Assembly (NCBI GenBank): GCA_023525715.1
Contig: JAKNSD010000064.1
Span: 767,001 to 831,000 of the forward strand
Length of the DNA: 64,000 nt
DNA from: Cichorium intybus
Taxonomy: Eukaryota > Streptophyta > Magnoliopsida > Asterales > Asteraceae
Direction: 5' to 3'
Shown here: one piece after another, positions 44,301 to 57,099 of the stretch
Layout of the letters: each line of letters opens with the position of its first letter
Numbering within the stretch: the first letter of the stretch is position 1
Position numbers and translations under genes: made by a program
Notes under the pieces: model-generated
Told to the model about the DNA's origin: nothing
Seen by the model: only the letters and a program-made list of their open reading frames with translations
Databases searched by the model: none

Positions 44301-45713
44301 GAGAAGGGTAGTGTGTGTTGACTCGTCCTTCACAGCAAAAAAGGAAGAATGAAATTCAAAAAAGACGTTATTATCATGACAAAATTGTTGAACAGACAGA
44401 AGGTGTTTTTTGATATCAGGAACATGGAGAATATTGTTAAGAGAAAAAGTTTTGCGAGGAGAATAAATGTGTTTTGAACCAATGTGGAGAATAGGTAAGC
44501 CCTTACCGTTACCAACATGAAGGTTGTCCTCACCATAGTATGGTTCAGAAGTATCGAATCCACTGAGATCTGGTGCAACATGGCTGTTGGATCCCGTGTC
44601 TGGAAGCCAAGAAGTGGATGTTTGAGATTGATAATCAGCATAGTTAGCGGATGGTTGTTTCATCCGAAAGGTTGAGGGATTTCTGTTTGGGCATTGAGAG
44701 GGAATATGCCCAATGCCGCACCTATTGCAGGTACCATACACGGTGTTCTGATTGGAGGCCCAACTAAACTGATTACGGTTTCCACCGTCATGAGGACGAT
44801 CACTTTGAGGGCGGTTGTTGGTATTGAATCCGCCACGTCCTCCTCGACCCCTATTATTGTTGTGATAGCTACCACGACTGCGGTTAGAAGTGTTGTTACT
44901 TGATCGGTTTGAGTACATGGCCTGGGCTTGGGCTGAATGTGGCTGTGGTTGCAGTTGGAAGCCTAACTGAGCCACCAATTGCTGAAGAGACTGCAGGGTC
45001 TCTGGTGGGACCGGAGGGGGGCGGTTAGGTGTGGCAGCCACAAAGGCTTGAGCAGGTGGTAGTGGTGAAGTATTTTTCGTGATCAAGTAATCATGATCAG
45101 CTAACAGACCATAAAGATCAGTAAAGGCGATAGGAGATTCCCTACCAAGAAGGGTAGACTTGAACCCGGTGTACTCCTCTCGCAATCCTGATATTACAAG
45201 CATCACAAGATCTGTTTCATCCATTGGTTTCCCAATGTTGGCCAAAGCAGCAGAATACTCTTGGGCTCTGGTGAGATATGCAGTAGAGGACTCATCACCT
45301 TTCATCTGAATTTTAAGTAGTTGTGTCTTGAGAGTATACTCTCTTGAGGAGGTGTGTGGTGCATACGCACGTTCCAAAGAAAGCCAAACATCACGAGAAG
45401 TTGTACCTTGTACATGTCGGAAGGCAGCCTCAGAGATAGTTGACATGAGTAACATTCTGATGTGTGCATCATTCGACAGCCATGCTGGATAGCTAGGGTT
45501 TGTAGTGGCTGCATCTTTTTCTGTTGGTTTTGGTGGTAGAGTGGAGTCAGGTTGTGGAACTGTTCCATCAATATAGCCAAATAGACCATTGGTTACCAGA
45601 AAAGGTTGAATCATGGCTTTCCAATACCCATAGTTTGTAGGAGATAGGGTAAAGCCGAATTTGTGTGAATTGTGTGTTGTTTTATCGGTTGAAGAGAAGG
45701 GTGTGATAGTCAT
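41376..45713 (-). CDS. Copia Gag-Pol polyprotein, complete frame
   Basis: A true ATG at 45713 and TAG at 41376-41378; 1,445 codons without interruption. Order: UBN2-type Gag (about 20-230; NYGYWKAMIQPFLVTNGLFG); zinc knuckle at about 329-341 (CNRCGIGHIPSQC, a CX2CX3HX4C form one residue shorter than the usual CX4H); aspartic protease with DTGSN at about 372; the pre-integrase zinc region (WHQRLGHPH); integrase core with CDVWG (about 567), TDWGGEF (about 630) and EQNGIVERRHR (about 660); reverse transcriptase (KWVYKVKRDQTG... to LVYVDDIILTG with the catalytic Asp pair); and RNase H (DWAGCPDDRRSTGG, STESEYKALADT, HVEVDFHFVREKV). The polyprotein would be cut into particle proteins in the cytoplasm and the cDNA integrated in the nucleus. 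All catalytic motifs are present, so mobility is plausible but untested. Confidence 0.95.
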   Translation of the reverse strand: MTITPFSSTDKTTHNSHKFGFTLSPTNYGYWKAMIQPFLVTNGLFGYIDGTVPQPDSTLPPKPTEKDAATTNPSYPAWLSNDAHIRMLLMSTISEAAFRHVQGTTSRDVWLSLERAYAPHTSSREYTLKTQLLKIQMKGDESSTAYLTRAQEYSAALANIGKPMDETDLVMLVISGLREEYTGFKSTLLGRESPIAFTDLYGLLADHDYLITKNTSPLPPAQAFVAATPNRPPPVPPETLQSLQQLVAQLGFQLQPQPHSAQAQAMYSNRSSNNTSNRSRGSYHNNNRGRGGRGGFNTNNRPQSDRPHDGGNRNQFSWASNQNTVYGTCNRCGIGHIPSQCPNRNPSTFRMKQPSANYADYQSQTSTSWLPDTGSNSHVAPDLSGFDTSEPYYGEDNLHVGNGKGLPILHIGSKHIYSPRKTFSLNNILHVPDIKKHLLSVQQFCHDNNVFFEFHSSFFAVKDESTHTTLLTGPSDGGLYTLRLPAFHSLSKVAFSSTRASSTIWHQRLGHPHPQLFKFMLSNFHLPVSNNSLSSPCNSCFIGKSSKLHLLPSNYKSSSVLDLLFCDVWGPAPTTSYEGHNYFLLCVDHFTRFMWLFPLKRKSDVYATFKQFLTTAERQFNTKLKTIQTDWGGEFRNLSTFFSSLGIVHRLSSPHTSEQNGIVERRHRHVVETGLTLLAQSNVPKRFWDFAFETAVYLINRMPSRTTTGTSPFEHLLKRKPDLSFLRVFGCQCYPHLRPYNAHKLDFRSTPCVFLGYSTSHHGYRCLDPSSDRIYIARHVRFNEHNFPFNSNPILTPVSTEPYISSYPVPHHIPSSPPNDHPIPQFPTSSSSADQLHVDPPLQTYHRHRPSSTDSQQPPSSAFESFQQSASTPVAPVSNPPQTPAPTAPTSTTARTRPAHLRQQPKQTKHFFHESFHTTPTSHVHEPTSFSAANKDPHWRQAMADEYSALLRNGTWTLVPPPSQSNVVDCKWVYKVKRDQTGAITRYKARLVAKGFNQQPGIDYTETFSPVVKTTTIRVVLSLAVTKQWPLRQLDIQNAFLHGDLKETVYLKQPPGFVDSQKPAHVCLLHKSLYGLKQAPRAWFQRLSSALLSLGFRGSRTDPSLFIYCVNGTLLYMLVYVDDIILTGNNSSAIDHVVRSLSKSFAVQDMGSLTYFLGIEVQRHGCDLLLSQRKYIMDLLERAKLSKSKPVPSPITTTANLALGDSPPFHDPVQYRQLVGALQYVTLSRPDITYAVNKVCQFMHSPTENHWTAVKRILRYLHGTCDHGLHITHQSDAVLHAYSDVTFNSLSAFSDADWAGCPDDRRSTGGFAIYLGSNLVSWCAKKQKTVSRSSTESEYKALADTVAELTWLETLLRELQVPIHAAPNLWCDNLGATYLSANPVFHARTKHVEVDFHFVREKVAQGRLSVQFISTQDQIADVFTKPLAVERFLFLKSKLRVGNRP

Positions 45714-45895
45714 TGAAGCACGAAGACTGTGATTTTTTTTTTTGAGAAAAGAGAAGGCAGAAGCAGCTAGACAGGAGAGAATTGAACCGAGAAGGTGTGA
45801 TTTTAGGGTTAAAAGAGAAGATCAGACAGCCTTCTTTTTTTTTTTGGAAAAGAGAAGATAGGAGATGTAGTATTGTGTGGTATACCTTTTACCGA

Positions 45896-46090
45896 AGAGA
45901 AGGCAGAAGCAAAAGCAGCGATAATAGCAGCAGCAGAGGCAGCGATAATAGCAGCAGGAGAGATTAGCAGTAGCAGGAGCAGCGATAATAGCAGCAGCAG
46001 AGGTAGAAGAAGGAGAAGACCAGAAGCTGTGAGATTAGCAGTAGCAGGAGCAGCGATAATAGCAGCAGCAGAGGCAGAAGAAGCAGGCGG
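45896..46090 (-). repeat. Triplet-rich repeats in the Copia leader
   Basis: AGCAGCGATAATAGCAGCAG and related GCAGGAG/GCAGAAG triplets recur five or more times on the plus strand. This is the untranslated leader of the Copia element between its primer-binding site and the ATG at 45713. Confidence 0.7.
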
Positions 46091-46127
46091 CAATATTAAG
46101 TGGGTGGCGGCAATATTAGGGTAGCCA

Positions 46128-46139
46128 GCTCTGATACCA
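46128..46139 (-). promoter_or_regulatory. Copia tRNA-iMet primer-binding site
   Basis: TGGTATCAGAGC on the minus strand, directly at the inner end of the 5' LTR. Confidence 0.92.
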
Positions 46140-46275
46140 TATCAATCTAGGGTTTAATTGTATGTGTGTATTGTATTCACGTGTAATAATAACAGGAGTA
46201 CAAGAGATATATATAAGTTCTAATGTTACACATTTAACCCTCTAACTATATAACATATATAATAATAGTCTAATA
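46140..46275 (-). repeat. Copia 5' LTR, 136 bp
   Basis: Identical to 41228-41363. It carries the TATA region at 46204-46217. Confidence 0.93.
46204..46217 (-). promoter_or_regulatory. TATA region in the Copia 5' LTR
   Basis: CTTATATATATCTC on the minus strand, about midway in the LTR. It would drive transcription leftward, through pol and then antisense into the BIM2 3' UTR if termination in the 3' LTR fails. Confidence 0.55.
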
Positions 46276-46280
46276 GGCTT

Positions 46281-46901
46281 CCATTGCAAATTAGAGAAGC
46301 TGCTTTTCTTTTCTTTTCTTTTTTCATTTTTTTTTCATTTATGAAATTGCAGCCAATTTTATGAATGAAATGATAGTCTTTGTTTTGTTTTGGTTAGGGG
46401 AAAATGGGTGATGAATAAAATAAAAGGGTAAATTGCGGGAAATAGCAACATGCTTTGCAAATTTTCAAATTCAACCCAACCTATTTAAATAAGTTGTGAT
46501 TTAGATACAGGGTTTTGACCTTTACGTTTGACCATTGACTTAGTTCTCAAACCTGAATAATCGTTCACTCTAGGTTTTCTAGTAATTAAATAAACTATGA
46601 AACGAAAATAAATATGTATTTAGGAATTAAGGCTACGTTTCGCTTAGTAGATAAAAATTCGTGTTTTGTAAAAACTAGCTTAAACTAACATAAAAGGACA
46701 TATAGAAAAACGAGTTATTTTTTTATTTTATTTTTTGTAATTAGTTAAATCTAACAAGTTAAGATTGTTTCTGGATAACTTTTTAATAGTTATCTTATAA
46801 ATTGTTTTTTTTAGCTTGTCAAATATGACAAACTTAAAAATCTCGAAAATAAAAGTGACGTGCAAATGAAATCTAAGTTGGTTGGTTTCAAAATACCTAT
46901 T
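46281..46901 (+). other. Displaced BIM2 3' flank and intergenic DNA
   Basis: The original sequence downstream of the Copia target continues here (TTCCATTGCAAATTAGAG), followed by T/C-rich and AT-rich DNA. Nothing else was recognised. Confidence 0.5.
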
Positions 46902-47449
46902 TAAATAAAAGGGTTAATAACATAAAAATCACTGTAGTTTGGCAAAAATCCGGTTTAAACATTATATTTTTTTATGTTCTATAAAAACAATTCATACTTT
47001 CAAGAAAAATTCATAAAAACAACTCATATTTTAAAAAATATCAATTACGACCACTATAAAAAATAAAAGTCAAGATTGTATGCTGCCAACTTGGAATACT
47101 CTTTACCCCGTTGCATTCAAAATTTTGTGGATTCACTTGGACACCCTACATACTTACAACATGGCCAAAGAGTTGCATTTACGAAAACAAAATTCACATG
47201 TAGACAACTTTATGTATGATTTTCACTGGAATGGAGTTTCAATATTCGTTTCAAATGTCGATATAAAACGTTTCACATAATCTTTCGATGAAAAATAATC
47301 TTTAAAAGTTATAAAATAAAAGGAATAATGGTCACTATGAAATTTTTTGAAAGTATGAGTGGTTTTTATGAAACAAAAAGAAATATATTGGTTAAACCAG
47401 AATTTTGACCAAACTACAGTGATTTTGATGTTATTAGCCCTAAATAAAT
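46902..47449. mobile_element. Mutator-type MITE, copy 2
   Basis: The element is 46911-47440 (530 bp). Terminal repeats of about 60 bp: GGGTTAATAACATAAAAATC on the left and GGGCTAATAACATCAAAATC in reverse on the right, continuing through ACTGTAGTTTGG. Flanks TAAATAAAA/TAAATAAAT form a 9-bp duplication with one change. Related to 31375-31896 along its whole length. Confidence 0.8.
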
Positions 47450-49935
<2,486 letters not shown>

Positions 49936-49937
<2 letters not shown>

Positions 49938-50057
49938 TTATCGGGTCGGGGCAAGGAGACCCAAACCTAACCCTATACCCTAAATTTTCGGGTCTCGGGT
50001 TTTTTTGTTCGGGTTTGGGGTTGCCCCGTCGGGTTCGGGTTTTTTTTGTCATCCCTA
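49936..50057. mobile_element. One end of a hAT-type MITE (TTCGGGT-rich)
   Basis: CGGGTCGGGG, TTTTCGGGTCTCGGG and GTCGGGTTCGGG words end in TTTGTCATCCCTA, which in reverse (TAGGGATGACAAA) is a common plant hAT-MITE terminus. The left end is lost into the TA array. Confidence 0.4.
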
Positions 50058-51300
50058 TATACTAAAATTATAACTATACCATAGTACTCTAATTATTTTG
50101 ACGTGATTAACATGGTTAGCTTTTTTTACACTTGAAAACCGAATTTTTGGGTTTGGTTTATGTTTTGGTCTAAAATGAAACACAACTAAGTGGCTGATTG
50201 TGATTGCTTATTTAGTGAAAGTGTTTGTTAGCTTATCCAGTGTCAAAACTGAATTAAAAAAAAAAGTGTTTGGTTTAGTTTATCCGGTACCAAAACGTAA
50301 CATGGTGACAAATTATTTTAGTGTTTGGCAAATGGTTTTTATATGTTTAATGAGAAAATAACTTATCAAAAACTCTTTATATAAGTAAGAAATAAGTAGT
50401 TTATTAAAAACTCATTATTTAAGTCAATAAGTGTTTATATGATATTCTTATTCAAAAACACTTATAACGCTTTATTATCAGTGTCAAATTATAATAAGTC
50501 AATAAGTACTTCAAATAAGCAAAATTTCAAAAAACCGTAAATCATGCCTATCCCTCTTAATAACTGCTTCTGGTTAATATAATTTTCTGTTCGATTTTTT
50601 ATTCTTTTATTGGGTTTTAATTTTCTCTTTGGGTTGAAATCTAGATAGAGAGATCCCCAAAACCGAATTATAGGACATTTTTAAACTTTAGAAAGATTAT
50701 ATACTTTGTTGAAGTCCCATTTAAACTAAAACATATCGGATTCAGTACTCAATCTGATTTTTTTAAAACTAAAATACAAATTAAATTTCGTTTTCAAGTT
50801 ATGTTCATCTTTTAAAAGTCAAAAAAGAAATGCAAAAAAGGTTGTGACGCAAACTCTCAACAAAAACCATTCATAGTACTCTTATTCTTTCATTATATGA
50901 CAAAACTTTAGGTAGTGATTGTTACTTGTGAACTTCTGAGAAGATTCTGATTTATTTTCCAGTTTTTATTCTTATTTTTTCATGTCTTATTGTTTACAAA
51001 ATTAATAAAAGTTGCTATTCCAAGCCTTTGGTTAACGTCTTTTTGTCTATTTTTCTATTACAAAACTTTTATTGCAAAACCCATTATCTAAATTTCTTCT
51101 ATATAGCAATTTAAAGAGGTTATAATTTATAACTTTTGACCCAATTCACATCTAGTCAAATATTTAAAATTTACCCATTTACCATATTCAACATATAACA
51201 TAATCCGAGTCTACACATTCGTAAAAAATTACTTTACGTATACTATATATTCGAAATACGCTCAAAGAACATGAAGCATTTGTGGCAAGAAATTGTATAT
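50058..51300. other. AT-rich intergenic DNA
   Basis: I see no gene or clear element here. Confidence 0.45.
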
Positions 51301-51424
51301 ACTATCACATTAAGAATCAGTGGCAAATCTTGTTAATAATCTTCTCATGAATCCAAGCACTCATATGGATTTGCATAGAAGTAGTCTTCTTCTTTCGGTC
51401 TATCTGGAATCGTTACCCGTCTCA
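51301..51424. repeat. Duplicate of the MSR-like gene 3' end
   Basis: These 124 bp match 51438-51561 base for base, offset 137 bp. The copied part contains the last 26 codons, the stop and 44 bp of 3' UTR of the minus-strand gene. It lies downstream of the gene in transcription direction. Confidence 0.92.
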
Positions 51425-51481
51425 AAGAGAACCTTCAACTATCACATTAAGAATCAGTGGCAAATCTTGTTAATAATCTTC

Positions 51482-53872
51482 TCATGAATCCAAGCACTCA
51501 TATGGATTTGCATAGAAGTAGTCTTCTTCTTTCGGTCTATCTGGAATCGTTACCCGTCTCATCGGTTGTCCCATTCGGTCCGCATGTACTTCTTTCACAT
51601 TATTTGAAAACTCGTCCCAATTTAACGACCCCTCGCTATATCGATCTATTAAGTCAATCAAGATCTTTCGGTCAAACCGAATCGTTTTCTTGAATCCCAA
51701 GTATCTGGTTACATTTCAATCATATCAGATCGTTTTCAAGAAAATGACAGGACAGGACTGGATGAGACAGAACTAGATGGGACGCTAGAACCGTATTTAT
51801 GTCTTTTGCATAGACAATATATCTTGATGAGGACAAAAAAGTTGTAACTTTTCAGTCTACTTTTTGGGCATGTCAGAGACAGTACAACTTGTTATGTTTT
51901 GTGATGTAAAGCGCATAATGGTATACCTTCGATGACCCTCAACAACTCTAGCCATGTTTCCGTCATACGTCGGAACAAAAATGTCGCTTTCTAAAGAAAC
52001 GTAGTAATCAAGTGCCGCCATTTGTGACGAATGGTTTTGAAAAAACCCTAACTCCGAAGGGTCCAATAGCATCTCCTTTCGAACCTATTAAAAATAAAGT
52101 AAAATAAAATGTCTTTGTCTGAATAAATGATGTTTAAAAGATACTCGAGAAAATGACAAAATACTCACGAAAGTCGAAGATAAAAAAAAATAAAGAAACG
52201 TTATGTATTGAGCCATTCTTTCTGTATCAGGTAAAAAAGAAATAACACCTAAGACAGTATCGCTTACCAAATTTGGAAACTCTGCAGCTAAACTAGCCAT
52301 CCGCCTATCACCGCCATAAATTTCACCGGCGGCGATATAAATTTGAATATCGCGATCAATTCTCAATGCACGTAAAATCAAAGCGGTTTCTTCAGGTGTC
52401 ATAGGACACAACCCTTCTTTTCTCTTCATATCGGAATCAATTTCTTTCTCTTTCCACCATGGATAAGCATATCTAAAAGTTTCAAAACTTACCCAAATCA
52501 GTAAAAACATCAAATCAAAAAGGGTAAAAATAAAAATGGAATCTTGCTAAAAAAAATCACCTCATTCTTGTCAATTCCTCCACTTCATCGACATTGCAAC
52601 CTTTCGTGCACCCCGAAAAGGCCAACATGTCCATTTCGTATCGAAGATGAAGAACTAAAAAAGGCCCATTTTTTCTTAAAATATTCACAACCTTTTTACC
52701 TAATTCTTCAATTTGTGAAGTGAATTTTAAACCACTAAAATTTACTCGACAACGAAGCTTTTGAATCTCGATAGGCAACCCGTTGTTGGCAAGTCGAGCA
52801 TCGGTTCGGTTCAAATGTACAACTTTATACCTTCGAATTAGTGGTAGAATCTGTTGATTTTAAGAATATTTCACCAAAATTAGATCAATTTTCGTGTTGA
52901 AAAACGTAAAAGTTAAGATTTTATGAGCAATAAAACATGAAAACGAACCTGGTGATGATAGTATGTTATGTCGGACCAACTAATCGGTGCTAATGAGTGA
53001 AATTTTCCTAAATCGACTCGTCTTTTTATCCTTGGGGGAAGTTTTTTAAGTATTCGAACTTCGTCCCTTAATGATTTGATGAAATGATCAACATCAAATA
53101 TGTCTTCGAAGTCACTGAAGATCATAAAATTCAAAATCTTGAATTGGGTTTTGTGTAATTCTTTATTAAATCGATGAAATCATCAAAATCGAAGAAAAAG
53201 AAGGTACCTTGGATCAGCCCAAAACGATGATTTATCCAATTCTGGAACAATTAGTGTCACATTTAAGTATCTTGCAACCGCAACCATGTCGCAAATCTTC
53301 AAACCCAAATAAAAATTCACCAATTACAAAATTAATCAAATGAAAGTGAATTCGATTACGAATTATTGAAATAAAACTCACTGCTCCTCGCATTTGATTG
53401 AGTCCTCCATTACAAGAAACCATAAGATAGCCATTGTTCTTGTATTCCCCTGTAATTTTCAAGATTCACAAAATTCCCATTTTTAAAACATGAAAATCAA
53501 ACAAAATCGACTACCCAAAACAAGATTTAACCACAAAAACTTACTTTTTGGGGGAAGAAGGATTCTGGGTTCGATTAAAGACGACGAACGGATGTCGGTT
53601 TGTGAATGGGTGTAACAAGAAGGCCAAGTTTTTAACAATCTTGGACCCCAAACTTCACCAACAGTTAACAATTGAACAACACAGATCCAAAGTAACAACG
53701 TTGTCATTCCTCGAGTCATCCAAAGTATCATTTTAGCTTGCGATAATACCATCAAACTCGATTTGTCCCCTTTACTAACTTCCCCATTACCACTAAACGT
53801 TACACAACCACCCATTTGTTCATTCAACTGCTCCTCATCATCAATCTTGTCAACTAATCTACAACGACACAT
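51482..53872 (-). CDS. MSR1: MSR-like putative O-fucosyltransferase (GT106)
   Basis: Eight exons in transcription order: 53872-53545, 53449-53382, 53296-53208, 53114-52949, 52850-52561, 52472-52268, 52084-51927 and 51704-51482. They total 1,527 nt (508 codons plus stop); all introns are GT-AG and all joins keep frame. The ATG at 53872 is followed by an acidic cytosolic head. A membrane anchor lies at about residues 48-70 (MILWMTRGMTTLLLWICVV), as in Golgi type II enzymes. Family motifs: GYLMVSCNGGLNQMR (116-130), CDMVAVARYLNVTLIVPELD (134-153), HLRYEMDMLAF (285-295), CPMTPEETALILRALRID (about 337-354), NHSSQMAALDYYVSLESDIF (about 396-415) and PKEEDYFYANPYECL near the end. End-to-end similarity is to Arabidopsis MSR1/MSR2 (At3g21190/At1g51630), linked to mannan synthesis in the Golgi. 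I cannot decide between the paralogues. The C-terminus after ECL is only DS, shorter than usual, and its end is duplicated downstream. Confidence 0.9.
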
Positions 53873-54378
53873 TTTACTAATACGGATACTAAGAACACCA
53901 TATCTACTTTCTTGATTTCATTTCAACGAAACCCTCGATTTATACTCTACCTTTTGATGCGAAAATCGAGGGGGAAAGACGATCACACAAGTGGGTTTTC
54001 GATTTGGTAATGTGGGTATTTGTTTATTGTGAAAAATAAGCGACCTTGATCCGGTTATATTGTGAATTTTGTAATCAACATTGCTGAAACCAAGAAAGAA
54101 TCTCGAAACTCTTGAAATGCTTGTTTCTTTTTTTTCGAATCTTGAATTGATCAATGTGATCAATTAGAGAACGAAATGACGGGAGTAGCGACGGCGACCC
54201 TTTTGAGTGTGTGAGTTTTCCGATCAGATTTCGGCGAGTGTCGCCGGAGAAGTGAGAGAGGAGAGAGTGTGTGAAAGCCGGTGAATGATTGTTGAGAGAT
54301 GAGAAGAGGGATTTTGTTTATACTCGGTGAATTTGTTTTGAGTTATTAGAAAACGAGTTGAAATTGAATTTTTGCCAG
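53873..54378 (-). promoter_or_regulatory. 5' UTR and promoter of the MSR-like gene
   Basis: On the minus strand a CT-rich leader (CTCTCTCCTCTCTCACTTCT near 54260) ends about 0.35 kb before the ATG, typical of plant 5' UTRs. I did not settle on a leader intron. The upstream region meets the PIF element at about 54379. Confidence 0.5.
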
Positions 54379-55385
54379 CTACGAGGAATACCTCCCTTGG
54401 TTCCCACATCAAAAGTGCTGCCACGTCATCGATACGTCATCCCACTTGCTTACCACACCACCAAGGAAATACCCACCACTCCACATCATCTAATTATTTA
54501 TTTTTTGATTTATTTTTAATAGAACCCCAATTCTTTTTTTGATTTAATTAAAATTTCATTAAAATTAAAAAAACATAAAGATTTTATAACTTAAAAATTA
54601 AAAATTACAAATCTTAAAAATTAAAAACTACATCCACTCGAAAACTTAAATCCTAGATATGATAACATAAAACATAAAATACTTAAACTAAAACGAAAAT
54701 ACGATCAACGGAATTTAGGTGAATTTTTGACAACATTCCACGCATCGAGGTGCGTGAAATCAGTGTCGTATTTCACCCGATACTCTTGCAACGCTTGTTC
54801 AACGATCACAGCGTCGGCGGTGCCCGGTTCTCGGTTCGCCGATAGTGGTGCGTAAATTTGATTAAAATTATTTATTTTAACAAACATATTTCTCCATTTG
54901 AAACAAAGTTGATCCGTATTCCGATATTGTATTACGCCCAAATTTTCGTGAAACGATTCCTGCATGCGTTCCCAGAAAACACGGTGGTTTCTCGCAGCCT
55001 CGTCTTCAGATACGTTGATGAAAGCGGTTGCTAAAGCTGTTTCTTCCTGTTTGAGTCCATCCCCGAGGATTGTTTCCATTTTCCACCCCAGCCATTTTTT
55101 TAAAAATAATATAGAAGAAGATGTATGTTTTGTAGAAGGTGTAGTTTAAAATGTGGGAGGTGTGTGTATATATATAGTGAGTTGAAAAGATTTTTTTTTT
55201 TTTTAATAAACCCCAACGGTCAAAACCCTTCTCAACGTTCAAATATGGGCGTGGCTCTACGTTGCTGAACCCACGGCTGGCCACATCCACGCCACCCACG
55301 CGAGAGGGGGGCGGTGTGCCACGCCGTGGGTGGTGTCCACCTAGTCCCCACGCGGTGGGCGTTGCACGTATTCCCTTCAGCCTAA
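54379..55385 (-). mobile_element. PIF/Harbinger element upstream of the MSR-like gene
   Basis: The right end in reverse is TTA|GGCTGAAGGGAATACGTG (TAA target at 55383-55385), a clear Harbinger terminus. The left end is placed near 54379 by a weaker match (GCTACGAGGAATAC) without a preserved TAA, so it is uncertain. It carries a MYB-like accessory ORF and GC-rich subterminal sequence. Confidence 0.5.
54705..55079 (-). pseudogene. PIF MYB-like accessory protein, decayed
   Basis: There are 124 codons from METILGDGLKQEETALATAF through INVSEDEAARNHRVFWERMQ and YRNTDQLCFKWRNMFVKINN to the C-terminal LDAWNVVKNSPKFR. This is the MYB/trihelix-like domain of PIF accessory proteins. The ATG start is inside the domain. 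An overlapping frame (55006-55120) preserves an upstream piece (MAGVENGNNPRGW), so a frameshift separates the two. The usual acidic and basic tail after the domain is missing. Confidence 0.65.
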
Positions 55386-56465
55386 TTACGCAGCCGATTA
55401 TCAAAGCTTTTTTTTAATTGGATTTACAGAAAAAAAAGTGACACTTGAAACTTTTTCAAGATTCGATAATAAATTAAGTTTTCGTTATCCATTATTGAAA
55501 CATTCGTTTTGTGTTGCATCTATTTGGTAATTCATGGTTTTGTTATTGCTTTCAAGAATTATGGGAGCGTATTGTGTTTTCTTTTAAATGAATGAGACAT
55601 TTTATGTATCGAATATTACATTCTTTTTCCAAAATGTGTTGATATACTTGGGGTGTATTTGACATTTGTATGTATGTTTAAAGTGATCACTAGTTCACTA
55701 CGATAAGTAAAAAATCAAAATGATATAATTAGTCTAACGATAATTATTTGAAATTAGATGTGTTCAGATAATTTTGTATCTCTTAGAAAATCAATTTTAT
55801 TGCCACAAAGTTGTACAAGTTCTTTAAATTTTGATCATCATAAAAATCAAAAAGTAAAACCAAAAATGAATTCATCAAACAGTGCAAATACACCTTTTTA
55901 AATCTTATATTTGTTAAACCATTTTTAATAGAATCTTAAGAAGAGGAAGTAAAGTATAAGTTCACAATTCTATCGTTATCAAAGGGTGTTTAGATGTACA
56001 TTTTAATAGTGATTGTGTAATGTTAAATAACTATAAATAAATGGCAGTTGTAATAAAACGACTAATGTAGTAGTAATGTAAATGCCGTGAGGATATATTT
56101 CTATTAATTGAAATTATAATAATCAGATGAGCAATTTTTTTATTTTTATTTTTGTAATATTTATGAATCGATAAACTAATGTGATGTTTCTTTTTTACTT
56201 AATGGTGTTGTTTCTTTTTTTTCATATTAAGTGTTGAATTGATATATGTTGTCGAATGAGTAACGGTATCTGAATAGATATAGTGTTGCTGTTTCTTTTT
56301 TGTACTGAATGAACTGTCTGAATCTGAAAAAATGACTATTTTCCCCTTATAAACTTGCCGAATAACAAATGACCAATATATAAGCATGAAATTACTCATA
56401 ATTTATTATATAAAATATAATTTTCATTGGGGAAATAAGGGCAATTTGAGAAAAATAAATATCAA
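55386..56465. other. AT-rich intergenic DNA
   Basis: No gene. Phrases like TACTTAATGGTGTTGTTTCT (56197-56216) resemble the MITE arms at 56476-56711, so a decayed relative may be present. Confidence 0.35.
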
Positions 56466-56475
56466 AGCATGACTT

Positions 56476-56711
56476 AATGTTAAGGACACATATTTTCTAA
56501 CTTAACCCACTAAGATATTTTGTTAGCATTAAGTAAAAAAGAAACAATCATATATAGCCGAATCATTAAGTTTTTATGCATTAAGTCCATTAAGTAAAAA
56601 AAAAAAAGACACCGCCTTAATCTTAACGGTTCAGTTTTATATGATTGTTTTTTTACTTAATACTAACAAAATATTTTTTAGTGAGTTAAGCTAATATGTG
56701 TCATTAACATG
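56476..56711. mobile_element. Hairpin MITE with about 80-bp arms
   Basis: The left arm contains GGACACATATTTTCTAACTT, AACCCACTAAGATATTTTGT and TTAAGTAAAAAAGAAACAAT. The right arm in reverse has GACACATATTAGCTTAACTC, CACTAAAAAATATTTTGTTA and TTAAGTAAAAAAACAATCAT. The loop is about 80 bp with an A-run. I found no clear target duplication. Confidence 0.7.
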
Positions 56712-57099
56712 GCCTAAATCATAAAATGACACATTTAAAAAAAAAAAAAGAGATATCATATGGAATGCGGGTAAGATTATTCCAACTTAGGTTAAAACAT
56801 AGAACTCGATTTTTTTCACCAAAATAGAGTTAGGCACGTGTTTTAATTAGATATGATAAACTTGTCATGTCGTGTCAGAACATTAAGCAGGTTGAGAGAA
56901 CTTGACCCTAACTCAACTTGTTTAATTATCGTATCGTGTGAACCCGTTTATTTTTGTGTTAGGTTAGCAGGTTTACGATTTAGTCCTTGTAAATATGTCA
57001 TATTGTATCAAGTTAAAATACTAAACATGTTATAAGAGTAGCAACTAGGAAGGCGAAAAGGAAAACATGAAAATTTGGAAAGAGTAGGAGTTGGGAGAC

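Larger units (their letters stand above)
41223..46280 (-). mobile_element. Intact-looking Ale-type Copia element
   Basis: The element is 41228-46275 (5,048 bp), read on the minus strand. Two 136-bp LTRs are identical. A 5-bp target duplication GGCTT lies at 41223-41227 and 46276-46280. Primer-binding site, polypurine tract and one uninterrupted 1,445-codon polyprotein are all present. Short LTRs and a single gag-pol frame of this type fit the Ale/Retrofit lineage (RE1-like). Identical LTRs mean a very recent insertion. The target is the 3' UTR of the BIM2 gene. Confidence 0.93.

Noticed and set aside
52557..52814. Independent small minus-strand genes at 51857-53872
   Set aside because: All are exons of the MSR-like gene; splice sites join them in frame.
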